NCBI RefSeq assembly: GCF_034702125.1
Contig: NC_085861.1
Location: 981,394 to 1,045,393, forward strand
DNA from: Engraulis encrasicolus
Lineage: Eukaryota; Chordata; Actinopteri; Clupeiformes; Engraulidae
Length of the DNA stretch: 64,000 bases
Direction: 5' to 3'
Shown here: piece after piece, positions 40,771 to 50,669 of the stretch
Numbering within the stretch: position 1 is the stretch's first letter
Layout of the letters: every line of letters begins with the position of its first letter
Made by a program: the position numbers and the translations under genes
Notes under the pieces: generated by a model
What the model saw: the letters and a program-made list of their open reading frames with translations, nothing else
Told to the model about the DNA's origin: nothing
Database searches by the model: none

Positions 40771-41509
40771 TGACATCTAGAATGTCTGAGGTTTCTAATA
40801 GTGTGACTTATATGTTTCAATGACAAAAACTCACAGAGTTACAGATTTGTCTGGAGGGCATTAGACCTCTGAGTGTTAAGCAGTGGGACCAATGGGCCGT
40901 GGGAACATAGAGCTGACCCCAGCTGAGTGCATCTTATTCTGACCAAACATAAGGCAAGGCTACTCTGTTTCAAGAATCTGCAACCGTCTGCAATCCGTCT
41001 TTTTTGATGATACAGTAAGCTGATCATACTATACAGATCTAAAAAGTAACTGTAGAATGAGTTTAAATAGTTGAGTATATAGTATTAAAAAATACACAAA
41101 AGATATTTATTTTCTATATTTACTGCCTACCCTACCATACCCCTCACTGCACGTCACTGCTGTAGAATGAGTTAAAATAGCTGACTTACCAAGGCTCCAT
41201 TATTTAGGCTTAGTTGTAAGTTGTTAGCGATTTTGAGCTAGCTAATTAACATAGCGAACTTTATAGCCAAGCATCCCCAACTGAGATGACTGCACATCAC
41301 CACCAGTCCCCATACTAGTGCATTTTCCTGTTAGATGATCTTTTTCATCCTGATATTGATCACATATCCAAAATGAAACAGTTGAACATGGTGTATTTTG
41401 GGCAAGCTAGCTACAATGCCTAGCCTACTAGATAGATAAAAGGGGATTATATTTGTTCATGAGAGGAAGGTTTTTTGTCAGGCTCTGCCACTAATATCAG
41501 TAGCCTACC
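40771..41509. other. no gene recognised
   Basis: AT-rich DNA. GGGAACATAGAGCTGACC near 40901 weakly recalls the inverted-repeat family at 20324. No exon supported. Confidence 0.5.
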
Positions 41510-41865
41510 TGTTGTAAAATCAGAGGGCAAGAAAGTAGACTACTGTCCCAGGTGCTTTACTTTCAAAGATGATTTTGCTATGCTACGTTTGAGATTATTA
41601 CAGTAAAGGGGATGTTTTTGTCTTGACATTTCCTTTTGCTCTGAGCGAATGCCCTGCTCTGACTGTTCCTAAGGACACTTCTGCCACATACATACAGGAA
41701 CAGTTAGAACATGCATAGAGGTCTGAAATTTTAACACAATATAGGACAGACCGCAAGCCGTGGCTGTAAAAAAAACGCAATTGTCGTCGGCTGCCGCCAA
41801 AGGCAGGGGGCGTCACTATTCGAAATGACGTCAGCAGCCGCCCAAGGCAGCCAATGAGTTAAATG
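41510..41865 (+). repeat. duplicated block with a short CxxC-containing frame, copy 1
   Basis: A same-orientation copy is at 45138-45467, beside the assembly gap. A frame ending at a TAA near 41604 encodes KKVDYCPRCFTFKDDFAMLR (Cys-x-x-Cys), conserved in the second copy as KVDYCHRCFTFKNDFAMLLL with mainly conservative changes. Downstream non-coding sequence is also shared: CTAAGGACACTTCTGCCAC and GTCACTATTCGAAATGACG. The protein is not recognised. It could be the end of a transposase or a small exon. Confidence 0.6.
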
Positions 41866-42005
41866 CTGTTACTTCTGAAATACTGGAAGAGCAACAGGAA
41901 GCAGGGAGAACTCATTTTTTGGGGCGCACTGATTTGAGCAGAACAAATGCATTCTTTACAATATCTCTGGACATCATACACATGTAATCACTTTTATGGA
42001 TGTCA

Positions 42006-42111
42006 TTAAAGGGATAGGTCGGTATTTTGCATTTCCATACACCCACCTGTGTCACTGTTGTTTGATTTGAAGCCTTCCGTGAGATTTTGGATTTGAGCGA
42101 TATCCGCTTTA
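42006..42111 (+). mobile_element. DNA-transposon terminal fragment
   Basis: ATTAAAGGGATAGGTCGGTA resembles a common fish DNA-element terminus of the TTAAAGGGATAG type. The fragment runs into the LINE that follows; its other end is not visible. Confidence 0.45.
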
Positions 42112-43750
42112 CTTAAGGTTTTTAATGATCTTTTAATGACCACTGACACTGGTGACAATGCCATTTTAATTTTACTGGACTGCTGCATTTGACACTGTCG
42201 ACCACGACATTTTAATCTCTCGCCTTGAAAACTCTGTTGGTATCAGAGGCACTGCCCTTGATTGGTTTAAATCTTATCTTGCAAATAGATCCTTTTCAGT
42301 GTACCTTGGCGACTCTGTATCCCCTTCCGCTCCTCTCCCCTGTGGCGTTCCGCAGGGTTCGATTCTTGCCCCTCTTCTCTTCTCCCTTTATTTGCTACCT
42401 CTAGGATCCATCCTTCGCAAATATAATGTCTCTTTTCATTGTTATGCAGATGACACACAGATATATATGCCCCTTACACATTGTAAGACAAATGCTTTCA
42501 ATAAACTACTTGACTGCTTTGAGGACATCAAAGCATGGATGGCCTTACATTTTTTAAGCTTTAACGAAAGCAAAACTGAGGTCCTTGTCTTTCAGCCTAG
42601 TACTACCTCTGCCCCTACAAAGGATTTAGGCCCCCTCAAACCATATGTAAAAGACTCAGCAAAAAACCTTGGGGTGTTTTTAGACTAATTTTTTAGTATG
42701 GAGAAACAGGTCAATATGGTTGTTAAGTCTAGTTTTTATCAGTTACGAGTAGTATCCAAGGCCAAACCCTTTTTATCTTTTAAAAACCATGCTTTTATCT
42801 CGTCACGCCTTGACTACTGCAATGCCTTGTATGCTGGCCTCAGTGCTTCCTCCCTCTCCCGCCTGCAACTTGTACAAACTGCTGCTGCCCGCCTAAAACT
42901 CGAAGGCGGGAGCATATCACGCCTGTGCTTGTTGCTCTACACTGGCTACCTATACGCTACAGAGTATTTTAAGATTCCTTCATTTGTTTTTAAAGCTCTT
43001 CGTGGCCTGGCACCATCTTATATATCTGACCTACTAAAAGTAAACAGCCCCTCCAGGTCTCTCAGGTCATTAGAACAAGCGCTCCCCATTGTGCCACGCT
43101 CCAGGTTGAAAATCAGGGGAGACAGAGCATTAGCCGTAATGGGCCCCAAACTGTGGAATGACCTGCCACTCCATATCCGCCTGTCCCCCTAGCTGCCTTT
43201 AAAACTCACCTTAAAACTCACTTTTATGCATTAGCTTTTAACACTGCATGACCTCTGTGTATGCACCTAGTTATTTATCTATCTATTTCTATTATTATTT
43301 TTTTTTATTTCTTTCTTCTTAAACGTTGATCATCCCCTTAGCTGTTATATTTTTTCTTATTTTTAAAATGTGTCGTTTTGAAATTGTCCTTTTATGGTTT
43401 GCCCTATAACAGTGGTGCTCAAACTGTGGTACGCGATATTCTAATGTTGGATGTCAAGGTGGTACTCGGAGAGCTCAATATTTTCTCGGGTGGTACTTCA
43501 CACAAAAAGTTTGAGAACCACTGCCCTATAACATAACCTACCCCCCCCCCCCTTTTTTTTGTTCTACATGATGCTCAGTTTTTTAGATCTTATTGATTGT
43601 GATTTTTCTTCTTCATTTTGTCCTATGTCCTCAAATGTCTATGTGTTCTAAGGTTGAAAGATTCCTTTGAAGTCCTCCTACTTGTCCAGCACTTTGGACA
43701 GCTACCGCTGTTGTATTTTCATAAATAAAATGGACTTGACTTGACTTGAC
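42112..43750 (+). mobile_element. L2-type LINE, 5'-truncated and disrupted
   Basis: Starts with NDLLMTTDTGDNAILILLD, then motif A (AAFDTVDHDIL) after a small deletion that shifts frame near 42180, and WFKSYLANRSFSVYLGD. The frame from 42299 has CGVPQGSILAPLLFSLYLLP and the catalytic Y-A-D-D at 42443-42454. A stop at 42686-42688 breaks it, yet the same frame resumes (KQVNMVVKSSFYQLR, HAFISSRLDYCNALYAG). At 42906-42966 two compensating frameshifts occur, with EHITPVLVALHWLPIRYRV in the shifted frame. The C-terminal WNDLPLHIR is present. The 3' UTR ends with CAGCACTTTGGACAGC, ATAAATAAAATGGACTTGAC and (TTGAC)n, the usual tail of this family. Confidence 0.87.
43410..43523. mobile_element. miniature hAT element nested in the L2 3' UTR, 114 bp
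   Basis: Termini CAGTGGTGCTCAAACT and AGTTTGAGAACCACTG are flanked by a perfect 8-bp duplication CCCTATAA (43402-43409, 43524-43531). Inserted after the LINE. Confidence 0.9.
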
Positions 43751-44784
43751 AAACCACCATACAACGGGAGTCAGCGGGGCACAGACATTCACAGACAGAG
43801 ATCCGTCGTACACGCATAACCAGTATTTTCTTATTTAGTTTAGAATGATACAATTACGTTGCCGTCTCATTTGAAAGTTTAAATCTCCCGGGTTAAGAGA
43901 ACAAATCAAAATTCTGTATTCATCTGAGGTGCCACGTCATCTTTCTGCGACGCTCATTCTGACAGCCAGGCAGCTACTACAAGAAGTAGGCTAAACGTTG
44001 GAGCTCTAGTTTTTAAATGGTTCTTCGGCTAGAATTTTGCTATGGATTGATTGTGCGCATATCCTGGATGCTGAAACAAAACGACAAGCTTTATGAAACC
44101 GTGGCATGTTGCCTTGAGATGGGAAAGGAAGGCACCACTCTCTCCTGGATACGAGGCTACGTGTGTGCGGTCCACACATTTTTGCTCCGAAAGTCTTTTT
44201 TACTAGCAAAACAAAACAGCAGGACAGAAGTGACGCCGTCAGAAAGAAAAGAATGCTGAGAGAGACAACAGAGGTAACATACATATTATGTATCTAGAGT
44301 TTTTGAATGGCTAATCTTGATGTCGTCTCAAACTAGCTCTCTTCTCCGTGCCTTCGTATGGCAGCTCATTCAATCTATAGCTACCAGCTATAGTCAAATG
44401 AATCAAAGCTACGTTTGGTCTCAAACAAAATTGTACACGGAAAATAGTATTCCTTCAGTAGGCAAGAATATCACACTCGTATGTAAATCATGGAGTAACT
44501 ACAGGTCGACTGTGGCTTTTTACTGCTTAAAAACAGACTATATGACGGCAAGTAATTTGGCTGTCTAGCCAATCAGTGGTACATTGCTTGATCTTCACGT
44601 CATACTAGTTGAATGTTTTACAGTGATACAGATGATACTGGTTCAGTGACACTCTTCTTTATTTATCATTTAGGAAGACAGGAGAAGGTCAAGACTCAAG
44701 AGCCGGACTTTCCATGACGTCCTCAGTCGACCCATGTGAATAGGCAGCCCACAGTGACTAGCCATCTACCGGTGACCAGCCATC

Positions 44785-44788
<4 letters not shown>
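43751..44788. other. no gene recognised
   Basis: Includes an unassigned 80-codon open frame at 44017-44259 (starts MVLRLEFCYGLIVR) with no recognisable domain, signal peptide or splice context. Treated as chance. Confidence 0.45.
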
Positions 44789-44849
<61 letters not shown>

Positions 44850-44887
44850 TGCACACGCAAACACACACACACACACACACGGGCGCA

Positions 44888-44956
<69 letters not shown>

Positions 44957-44957
44957 C
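44789..44957. repeat. (CA)n microsatellite
   Basis: Interrupted CA tract with ATGCACACGCAAAC and GGGCGCAGAC breaks. Confidence 0.95.
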
Positions 44958-45038
44958 AAAGAGGCTCAGCCTCTCAGCGTCTATGGAGGGAAGCTAACGA
45001 TAAAGCAAAGTATCGTCACTGAGTACTCGGCCATAAAA

Positions 45039-45137
45039 NNNNNNNNNNNNNNNNNNNNNNNNNNNNNNNNNNNNNNNNNNNNNNNNNNNNNNNNNNNNNN
45101 NNNNNNNNNNNNNNNNNNNNNNNNNNNNNNNNNNNNN
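45039..45137. other. assembly gap (Ns)
   Basis: A run of 99 Ns. It falls at the junction of the CA-rich tract and the duplicated block, where repeat collapse is likely, so the join should not be trusted. Confidence 1.
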
Positions 45138-45467
45138 GAGAAAGTAGACTACTGTCACAGGTGCTTTACTTTCAAAAATGATTTTGCTATGCTACTTTTG
45201 AGATTATAATAGTAAAAAGGGATGTTTTTGTCTTGACATTTCCTCTTGCTCTGAGCTAATGCCCTGCCCTGACTGTTCCTAAGGACACTTCTGCCACCTA
45301 CAGGAACAGTTAGAACATGCCTAGAGGCGTGACATTTATACACAACATAGGTCAGACCTCAAGGCGTGGCTGTAAAAAAACGCAATTACCGGGGAACGCC
45401 GTCAAAGGCAGGGTGCGTCACTATTCGAAATGACGCCATTCACCGACGAAGGCAGCCAATGACTTAA
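45138..45467 (+). repeat. duplicated block, copy 2
   Basis: Matches 41510-41865 in order and orientation with scattered substitutions. Its left end is lost in the gap. Confidence 0.75.
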
Positions 45468-45529
45468 TTAGCCTCTCTGTTTTCAGACACTTCTTGTATA
45501 TATGCATTTTCTATTGGTTATTATATTGT

Positions 45530-45700
45530 TTTTAAGTGCTTCAAAGATTACACTGTTTCTATGTTTATTTTTATTTTTTGTTGTCTTTGTGTGTCTTAAG
45601 AGGTCCTCAAGTCCTTTTATCTGCCTGTCCAGCACTTTGGTCAGCTATCTAGTTGTATTTTAAAGTGCTCTATAAATAAACTTTGACTTGACTTGACTTG
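45530..45700 (+). mobile_element. L2-type LINE 3' end
   Basis: Non-coding 3' tail homologous to 43640-43750: CAGCACTTTGGTCAGCTATC, TATAAATAAACTTTGACTTG and (TTGAC)n. No coding part remains, a severe 5' truncation. Confidence 0.75.
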
Positions 45701-45789
45701 GCTAGATACATACCCACTCAGACATTGTCAGACAACACAGAACACAACATGATGACAGACACTATATATACACTCCAGGAGGGTCAGAT

Positions 45790-45992
45790 GCAGGGGGTCA
45801 CTATGGGATGTTGTTTAGTGCAGTGATGGCATGTGGTACAAAGCTTTTGTTGAAGCGTGCTCGCCTCCATTTGATGGATCTATACCTGCAGCCAGATGGG
45901 AGGAATATGGAGTGTGTGTGGAGAGGATGAGTGTGGTCTCTGGTTATTGAGTGTGCAAGGCGTGTGGCAGTTTCGTGGTTGAGGTTTGTAAG
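45790..45992 (-). mobile_element. LINE remnant, minus strand
   Basis: The - strand encodes LARSITRDHTHPLH-like sequence and then FLPSGCRYRSIKWRRARFNK, matching the C-terminal PSGRRYRS box of the CR1/L2/Rex1 LINEs at 3368 and 29711. Followed in sequence by the start of the element at 45993. Confidence 0.65.
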
Positions 45993-46545
45993 CAGGGGCG
46001 GAGTGGCCCACCTTTTCCCACCGGGAGAATTTTCCCCTTGGCGGCCCTCTTTTAAAAAAAAACAAACAAAAAACAAAAAAAACAAACAAAGCGAACAATA
46101 TGGTTTCCTTACCAAAAAGACAAAAACAAAGCCACAAAATCTGCAGTCGTACTACATGTGGACATTAGTGTTGTCAAAATATCAACCTGAAGTGGAGAAT
46201 TGTAGCCTACACCTTGATGAAATGCACAGCCAGTGGTGTAGTCTACGTAAAACGCAGGTATACGCACCCATTTCAAAATTTCAGGGATTACAGTATACCC
46301 ACTTAAAATTGATTGATCCATTATTTACAATAGCACAAATATATACAGTAGACTATACACACATCAAAAAATGCTCAAATATACAGTATACCCACTTCAA
46401 AAAGTAGACTACACCACTGGAGCCATCATCACAGTCCAAAGCATTCATAGGCCTACTAGGTTAGGCTACATCACGCTACTGTTCCATGCAAATGTGCACT
46501 CCACTGTCATTTTGACAGTTTGAAACTGTTGCCGTCCAATCACTA
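45993..46545 (+). mobile_element. partial copy of the hAT-like element at 50670
   Basis: Begins CAGGGGCGGAGTGGC and follows the left part of 50670-51035: CCCACCGGGAGAATTTT, an A/C-rich run, ATCTGCAGTCGT, CTACATGTGGACATTAGTG, GTGCACTCCACTGTCATTTT. Similarity ends near 46530, and no right terminus was found. It carries a later insertion at 46231-46420. Confidence 0.78.
46231..46420. mobile_element. nested miniature inverted-repeat element, ~190 bp
   Basis: Ends CCAGTGGTGTAGTCTAC and GTAGACTACACCACTGG are inverted copies. The paralogous element at ~50925 reads CACAGCCATCATC with no insertion, giving an empty-site comparison. The duplicated target is very short (AG or AGC), unlike hAT. Confidence 0.8.
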
Positions 46546-47410
46546 GTTGAATGTCAAATGCGCCAGAAGCATGCTGCGAGGCCGCGACCACTTTATATTT
46601 CACTGCTGCAACGTAAACAGTGGATGACGTTTTGGAGTCTTCTCTGGCTTTTTCTTTTTAAGGCTTTTGAACATTGCGAAGCAAACTTTTGGGAGCTACT
46701 TTAAAAATCCACTTCTATCATTTGTTGCTATTTCAATTTTGAAAAAACAATGACGACTGCTAGTTGGAAACAGTTGACCTTGAATTAATACAAGCGCCAC
46801 TTAACCAGGAACCCTATAACCTAGTCATAATAGCCGTGAATTTCACTGCACAAAATTGTCCTCAATGAAAATTAAAATGGCCAGAGAGCGCACTTTCTTG
46901 CATGGTGAAAAATAGTTGTCTAGTAGGCAGTAGTTTTGGGTGATCATTCCTTGCAACACTAGCCCTATGACCTGACTCCATAAATTAGTGTAAATGTCAG
47001 TTTAATAGTAGCATGGTAGGCTATAATAATACAATAATTTGTTTCATTAGTTATGGGCATGCTTTATAACTTAGTGTGATATGTAGGGCTAGATTGGCAA
47101 ATAGGCCCATTTCTATTTTGAAAGAATAGGCCTATTACACAGGTTATAGTAGCCTACATATGCAAATTATGATTATGATTGGTCTACTTCATCTTAGAAA
47201 ATGTCAATGTAGATAGTCTGTTAAAAACCCCCAGCAAAGATTCAATTTCTTTCTGTGGTCGTCTGTGATATATGATAATTACGGTGTAATAAGTGATTTG
47301 GTAACTGACATTTTCAAATATATTGGCGCTTTTGAAGCGGCTTTTGAATTCATATTTGGGTTCTGCGCGCTATGCGATTAATCACAGAAAGTCATTGAGT
47401 TAATGCGATT
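46546..47410. other. no gene recognised
   Basis: AT-rich DNA. ATGCGATTAATCACAG and TAATGCGATTAAAG at 47363-47412 belong to the element end whose terminus forms the hairpin that follows. Confidence 0.5.
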
Positions 47411-47489
47411 AAAGATTTTCAAGTTTGCCCACCCCTACTATTATTATAATACTATTGTGGTGTAGGGGTGGGCAAACTTGAAAATCTTT
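47411..47489. repeat. perfect 28-bp inverted repeat with 23-bp loop
   Basis: AAAGATTTTCAAGTTTGCCC...CCCTAC at 47411-47438 is exactly complementary to 47462-47489. The arms look like GTAGGGGTGGGCAAAC element termini facing each other. Confidence 0.9.
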
Positions 47490-49555
47490 TTGGATTTACT
47501 CCTAATGCGACTATACCATGAATTGAAGGCAAAATATCTTGTTTGGGAATTTAATTAATGATGAATTAATTATAATTAATAAACCAATTAATTAAAGGTA
47601 ATTAAAGGACCGTCTCATAAAATCCTTAAGATTATCAATCACAATATTCAACAATAAATTGCTAAACACAGAATTAATAACAAGTTTGTACTGGGATACT
47701 CAACAGGGCACAGTGAACAGTAAGGCCTATTCTCTGTGATCAGCTGGGTATGCAAGCACAAAGGTAGATCTGAAGGCAAAATTCTGATAATAGGTTGGTT
47801 GGTTGTACAAAGCAACAAGGACAACAAAATGCAATCAAATGATTTACTTTTATTAACTACTAGGATAACTAATAAAACATTACATTCAAAGTCGGATCAA
47901 TGGGTAAACACAATAAGGCACAAGTATAAAAACAAGAAAGAAATAAAAGGGGAATTGTGCGTGTAGGGGAAGTGTGTGTGTGTGTGTGTGTGTGTGAGCG
48001 TGAACAAAGGAGGAGCGTTAGCCCCGGTTGCTATGGTAGCAAGATGGCGTCCACCACGTGGACTAGGTTGCTATAGCAATGTAAACAACACGGTGATATT
48101 AGCGTTAGCCTCAGAACCAAGAACAATGAGGGTAGCTAGCAGCTACTTAGCAAATAACCGGCGGGGGTTTTCAAGCATTAAAAGTCCCGTGAAGGGCACA
48201 AACATGTATCAAAGGTTCTGGAATTAACACTAACAGTTCCGGGTATGATGTGAATGGAATGTGAGCACAAAAGAAATAAAAGAGAGAGAATAGAGCACGA
48301 ATGAAACGGCGAGCTTGAATGTTTGTCACTACAAAGATGGCCGTACACTCGTGTACTCAAAGCAATTAGATTCAGCGTGGCTACAGCTGAGCAGCAGTAT
48401 TAGCTAGCAGAAATGTCCGGACAAAGGAGGCTATTCAATGAACAGTCTATTATCAGTTATGTGCAAAGTTGTACCGGAAAGGTACCAAAAGGTCCGGAGA
48501 AATCTACAAGTCTAACACTCAGAGAGAGAGATAGAGAGAGAGAGATACAAGAGGGAGGGAGAGAGATGTGGGTGTAACGTGTGTGTGTGTGTGTCGTGCG
48601 TCTTGGCTAGCAGGCCGCTGTTACACAGGGGCTACTAGCGATTGTCCTTAGCTAACCCGTTAGCAAAGAGAATCTTTCGAATACGGACGATACTGTATGA
48701 ACGCTTGCGAATGCGGTTCATACAAATAATCGCGGCGTACAGAAGGGATTCACGTTGTTAAGGAGTATGCGAGGTAGAAGTTAGAAGCATGCAAACTAAC
48801 TAAGCAAGAGAGAGAGAAAAGAGTTCAAAACAATGTCTAAAGAAATTAAAGAACAACACATGTGCACATGAAATAAAGCTTCGAGCTAGATTCAAAGAAA
48901 CACATCTACTAAACTCTACTCAGAATTAACTAGTCATTTGCCCATGAAAAGTGTCCTACTGATTTTGTAGAGGGGTCCCACGGGAAACGGGTTGTGCCGG
49001 CCAGCGACACTGCTTTCGGTTCCAGGGGAAAAGTTCTGGTCAACACAGACTCCTGTCTGGGTTGGATCAGGGAGGATTCTTGAAGTCGTCTGCTTCTTTT
49101 GTCCTCGAGAGCCGGGAGGCTCGGTCCGACGGAAAAATATGTTCAAGATAGAAACGTTCAGATCTCGAACATGGAAAAACACTGTTCCTACAGTGTTGCT
49201 TGCAAGGCGGGATGGTTACAGCTGTGATCGGACTAAGGGGGTCTTTCACGAGTTTAAGTTGGCCAAACTAAAACTGGAGGGAAAGTCTTTGTCCGAGGAG
49301 AAGGGAAAGGGTTGCGCAGTTGAAATCTTCTTATCCGGGATAGGTACAGTCTTACAGAGGTTTGTCCTCTTCAAAGAGCAAGTTTCAGAGGGTTTTCTGA
49401 GATTAGGGTACCTGTGCAGCACTCTTTATAGGGAAAACAGCAGGGGGCAACAGGAAACAACATACTTCAGTAGTACATTGCAAACAGTCTCTTTGGGTTC
49501 AGCGCCCTCTAGAGGCGCGGGGAGAAATGGCGAAAACACAGGGGAATATCACCTA
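47490..49555. other. unassigned region, no supported gene
   Basis: AT-rich at the left, GC- and CpG-richer from 48000, with a TG run at 47972-47996, AGAG runs near 48530 and TG near 48582. A 202-codon + strand frame (48992-49600) has no recognisable domain and biased composition. On the - strand CCCTATAAAGAGTG (TATA-like, 49421-49433) could belong to a promoter or an LTR, but no paired LTR or primer-binding site was identified. Confidence 0.4.
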
Positions 49556-49675
49556 CAGTGGAGTGAAGAGGGGGGGCCAGTTCCATGGTGCAAAGCTTGA
49601 GCACCCAGCCGGTGATGTTGTCTGGCCCTGGTGCTTTTCCCGCCTTGCGCTTGCTCAGCAGGGACCGAGTTCTTT
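49556..49675 (-). mobile_element. LINE reverse-transcriptase fragment, minus strand
   Basis: On the - strand the sequence encodes RKAGKAPGPDNITGWVLKLC, the fingers-domain block (GKAPGPD-I) of CR1/L2/Rex1 LINE reverse transcriptases. Only ~40 codons remain; it is fused on one side to the Tc1 inverted repeat. Confidence 0.7.
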
Positions 49676-49764
49676 TCTTTGAAGGCCTCATTTTTTTTCC
49701 CTCCATTCATTTCAGTTGGCAGGGAAAAAATGAGGCCTTCAAAGAAAAGAACATGGTCCCTAAA
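49661..49764. repeat. ~40-bp inverted repeat of Tc1 transposase sequence
   Basis: GGGACC-GTTCTTTTCTTTGAAGGCCT (from 49661) is matched in reverse by AGGCCTTCAAAGAAAAGAAC (49732-49751) and GGTCCC. Both arms translate as NEAFKEKN, on opposite strands. Confidence 0.82.
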
Positions 49765-50177
49765 GTCAAATGTGGCAGAGTTTCCCTGATGTTTTGAGGT
49801 TGCTTTGCTGAAGACTATCAACAAATTTTGCAGCATAATGTAGGAGTCCACCCCTGAATCCCATAGAAAACCTGTGGAGAGATCTCAAAATGGCAGTGTG
49901 GAGAAGGCACCTTTCAAATCACCTCAAGGATGGTCTAAAATTCCAACAGAGTGTTGTAGGAAACTCATTGATGGTTATCAGAAGTGGTTGTTCGCAGTTA
50001 TTTTGTCTAAAGGTTGTGCTGAGGGTGTCATTACCTCATGTCCGGCCCATTTTTGGAGTTTTGTGTAAAATGACCGTTCATTTATAACACAGCATTTGTG
50101 ATTGCAATCATTTTCTGGAAGAAATTGAGTATTATCTGGCAGAATTGAAGGGGTGCCAATACTTTTGGCCAGCACTG
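49720..50177 (+). mobile_element. Tc1-like transposon 3' fragment
   Basis: Translation in broken frames gives NEAFKEKNMVPKVKCG, then PIENLWRDLKMAVWRRHL-like and WSKIPTECCRKLIDGYQKWL plus AVILSKGCA, which is the C-terminal third of a Tc1 transposase. The third catalytic acid region is disrupted. The right terminus GGTGCCAATACTTTTGGCC...AGCACTG ends at 50177 with TA at 50178-50179. Several frameshifts and an internal deletion make it inactive. Confidence 0.82.
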
Positions 50178-50279
50178 TACATATAAAATACCGTTACAGT
50201 TTCAGTTGCAGATCTTCGACATCTAGAGAAGAGAGATATCCCCAGGGCTCTTGCACTTCACAGTCTGGTGCATCTTGGA

Positions 50280-50470
50280 GTAATTGCAGGCAAAGAAGAG
50301 AGTCAGCGGAGCATCTTCAAATGTGGAAGTTGACTAAAACTAAACGTTTTTATTTCAACGTTGTCACGTCTTCTTCAGAGTTAATCTTCAGAGTCAATCT
50401 TCTAAATCTAAACTTCTACATCTGAAGATGCTCCGCTGGCTTTCTTCTAGACTTTGCCTGCATCTTTGAC
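50280..50470. mobile_element. miniature inverted-repeat element
   Basis: TTGCAGGCAAAGAAGAGAGT and CAGCGGAGCATCTTCAAATG at 50283-50325 pair with complement sequences at 50418-50465 (CATCTGAAGATGCTCCGCTG, AGACTTTGCCTGCA). The intervening part contains a TCTTCAGAGT direct repeat. Confidence 0.65.
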
Positions 50471-50669
50471 ATCTAGTTTGGTCCCTCCTAGTCATGTCTC
50501 ATTACCCAAACCAGAGCCATACAGAGAGTTGCACAAATGGAGGACCAGGAATTAAATTGCAACCCCGCCTTTCAGCGAGATCGAGGTCGTGCCTAAAGCG
50601 GCGGTCTTTCCATAGACTCAACATAGAACCCCCATATTAAAAGCCAAAAATAAGGACTATACAGCAGGG

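Noticed and set aside
44017..44259. 80-codon frame as a small gene
   Set aside because: No domain, paralogue or transcript-like signals. Length is within chance expectation.
48992..49600. 202-codon plus-strand frame as a gene
   Set aside because: No recognisable domain, no splice context, and its 3' end runs into a LINE fragment read on the other strand. Likely chance in CpG-richer DNA.
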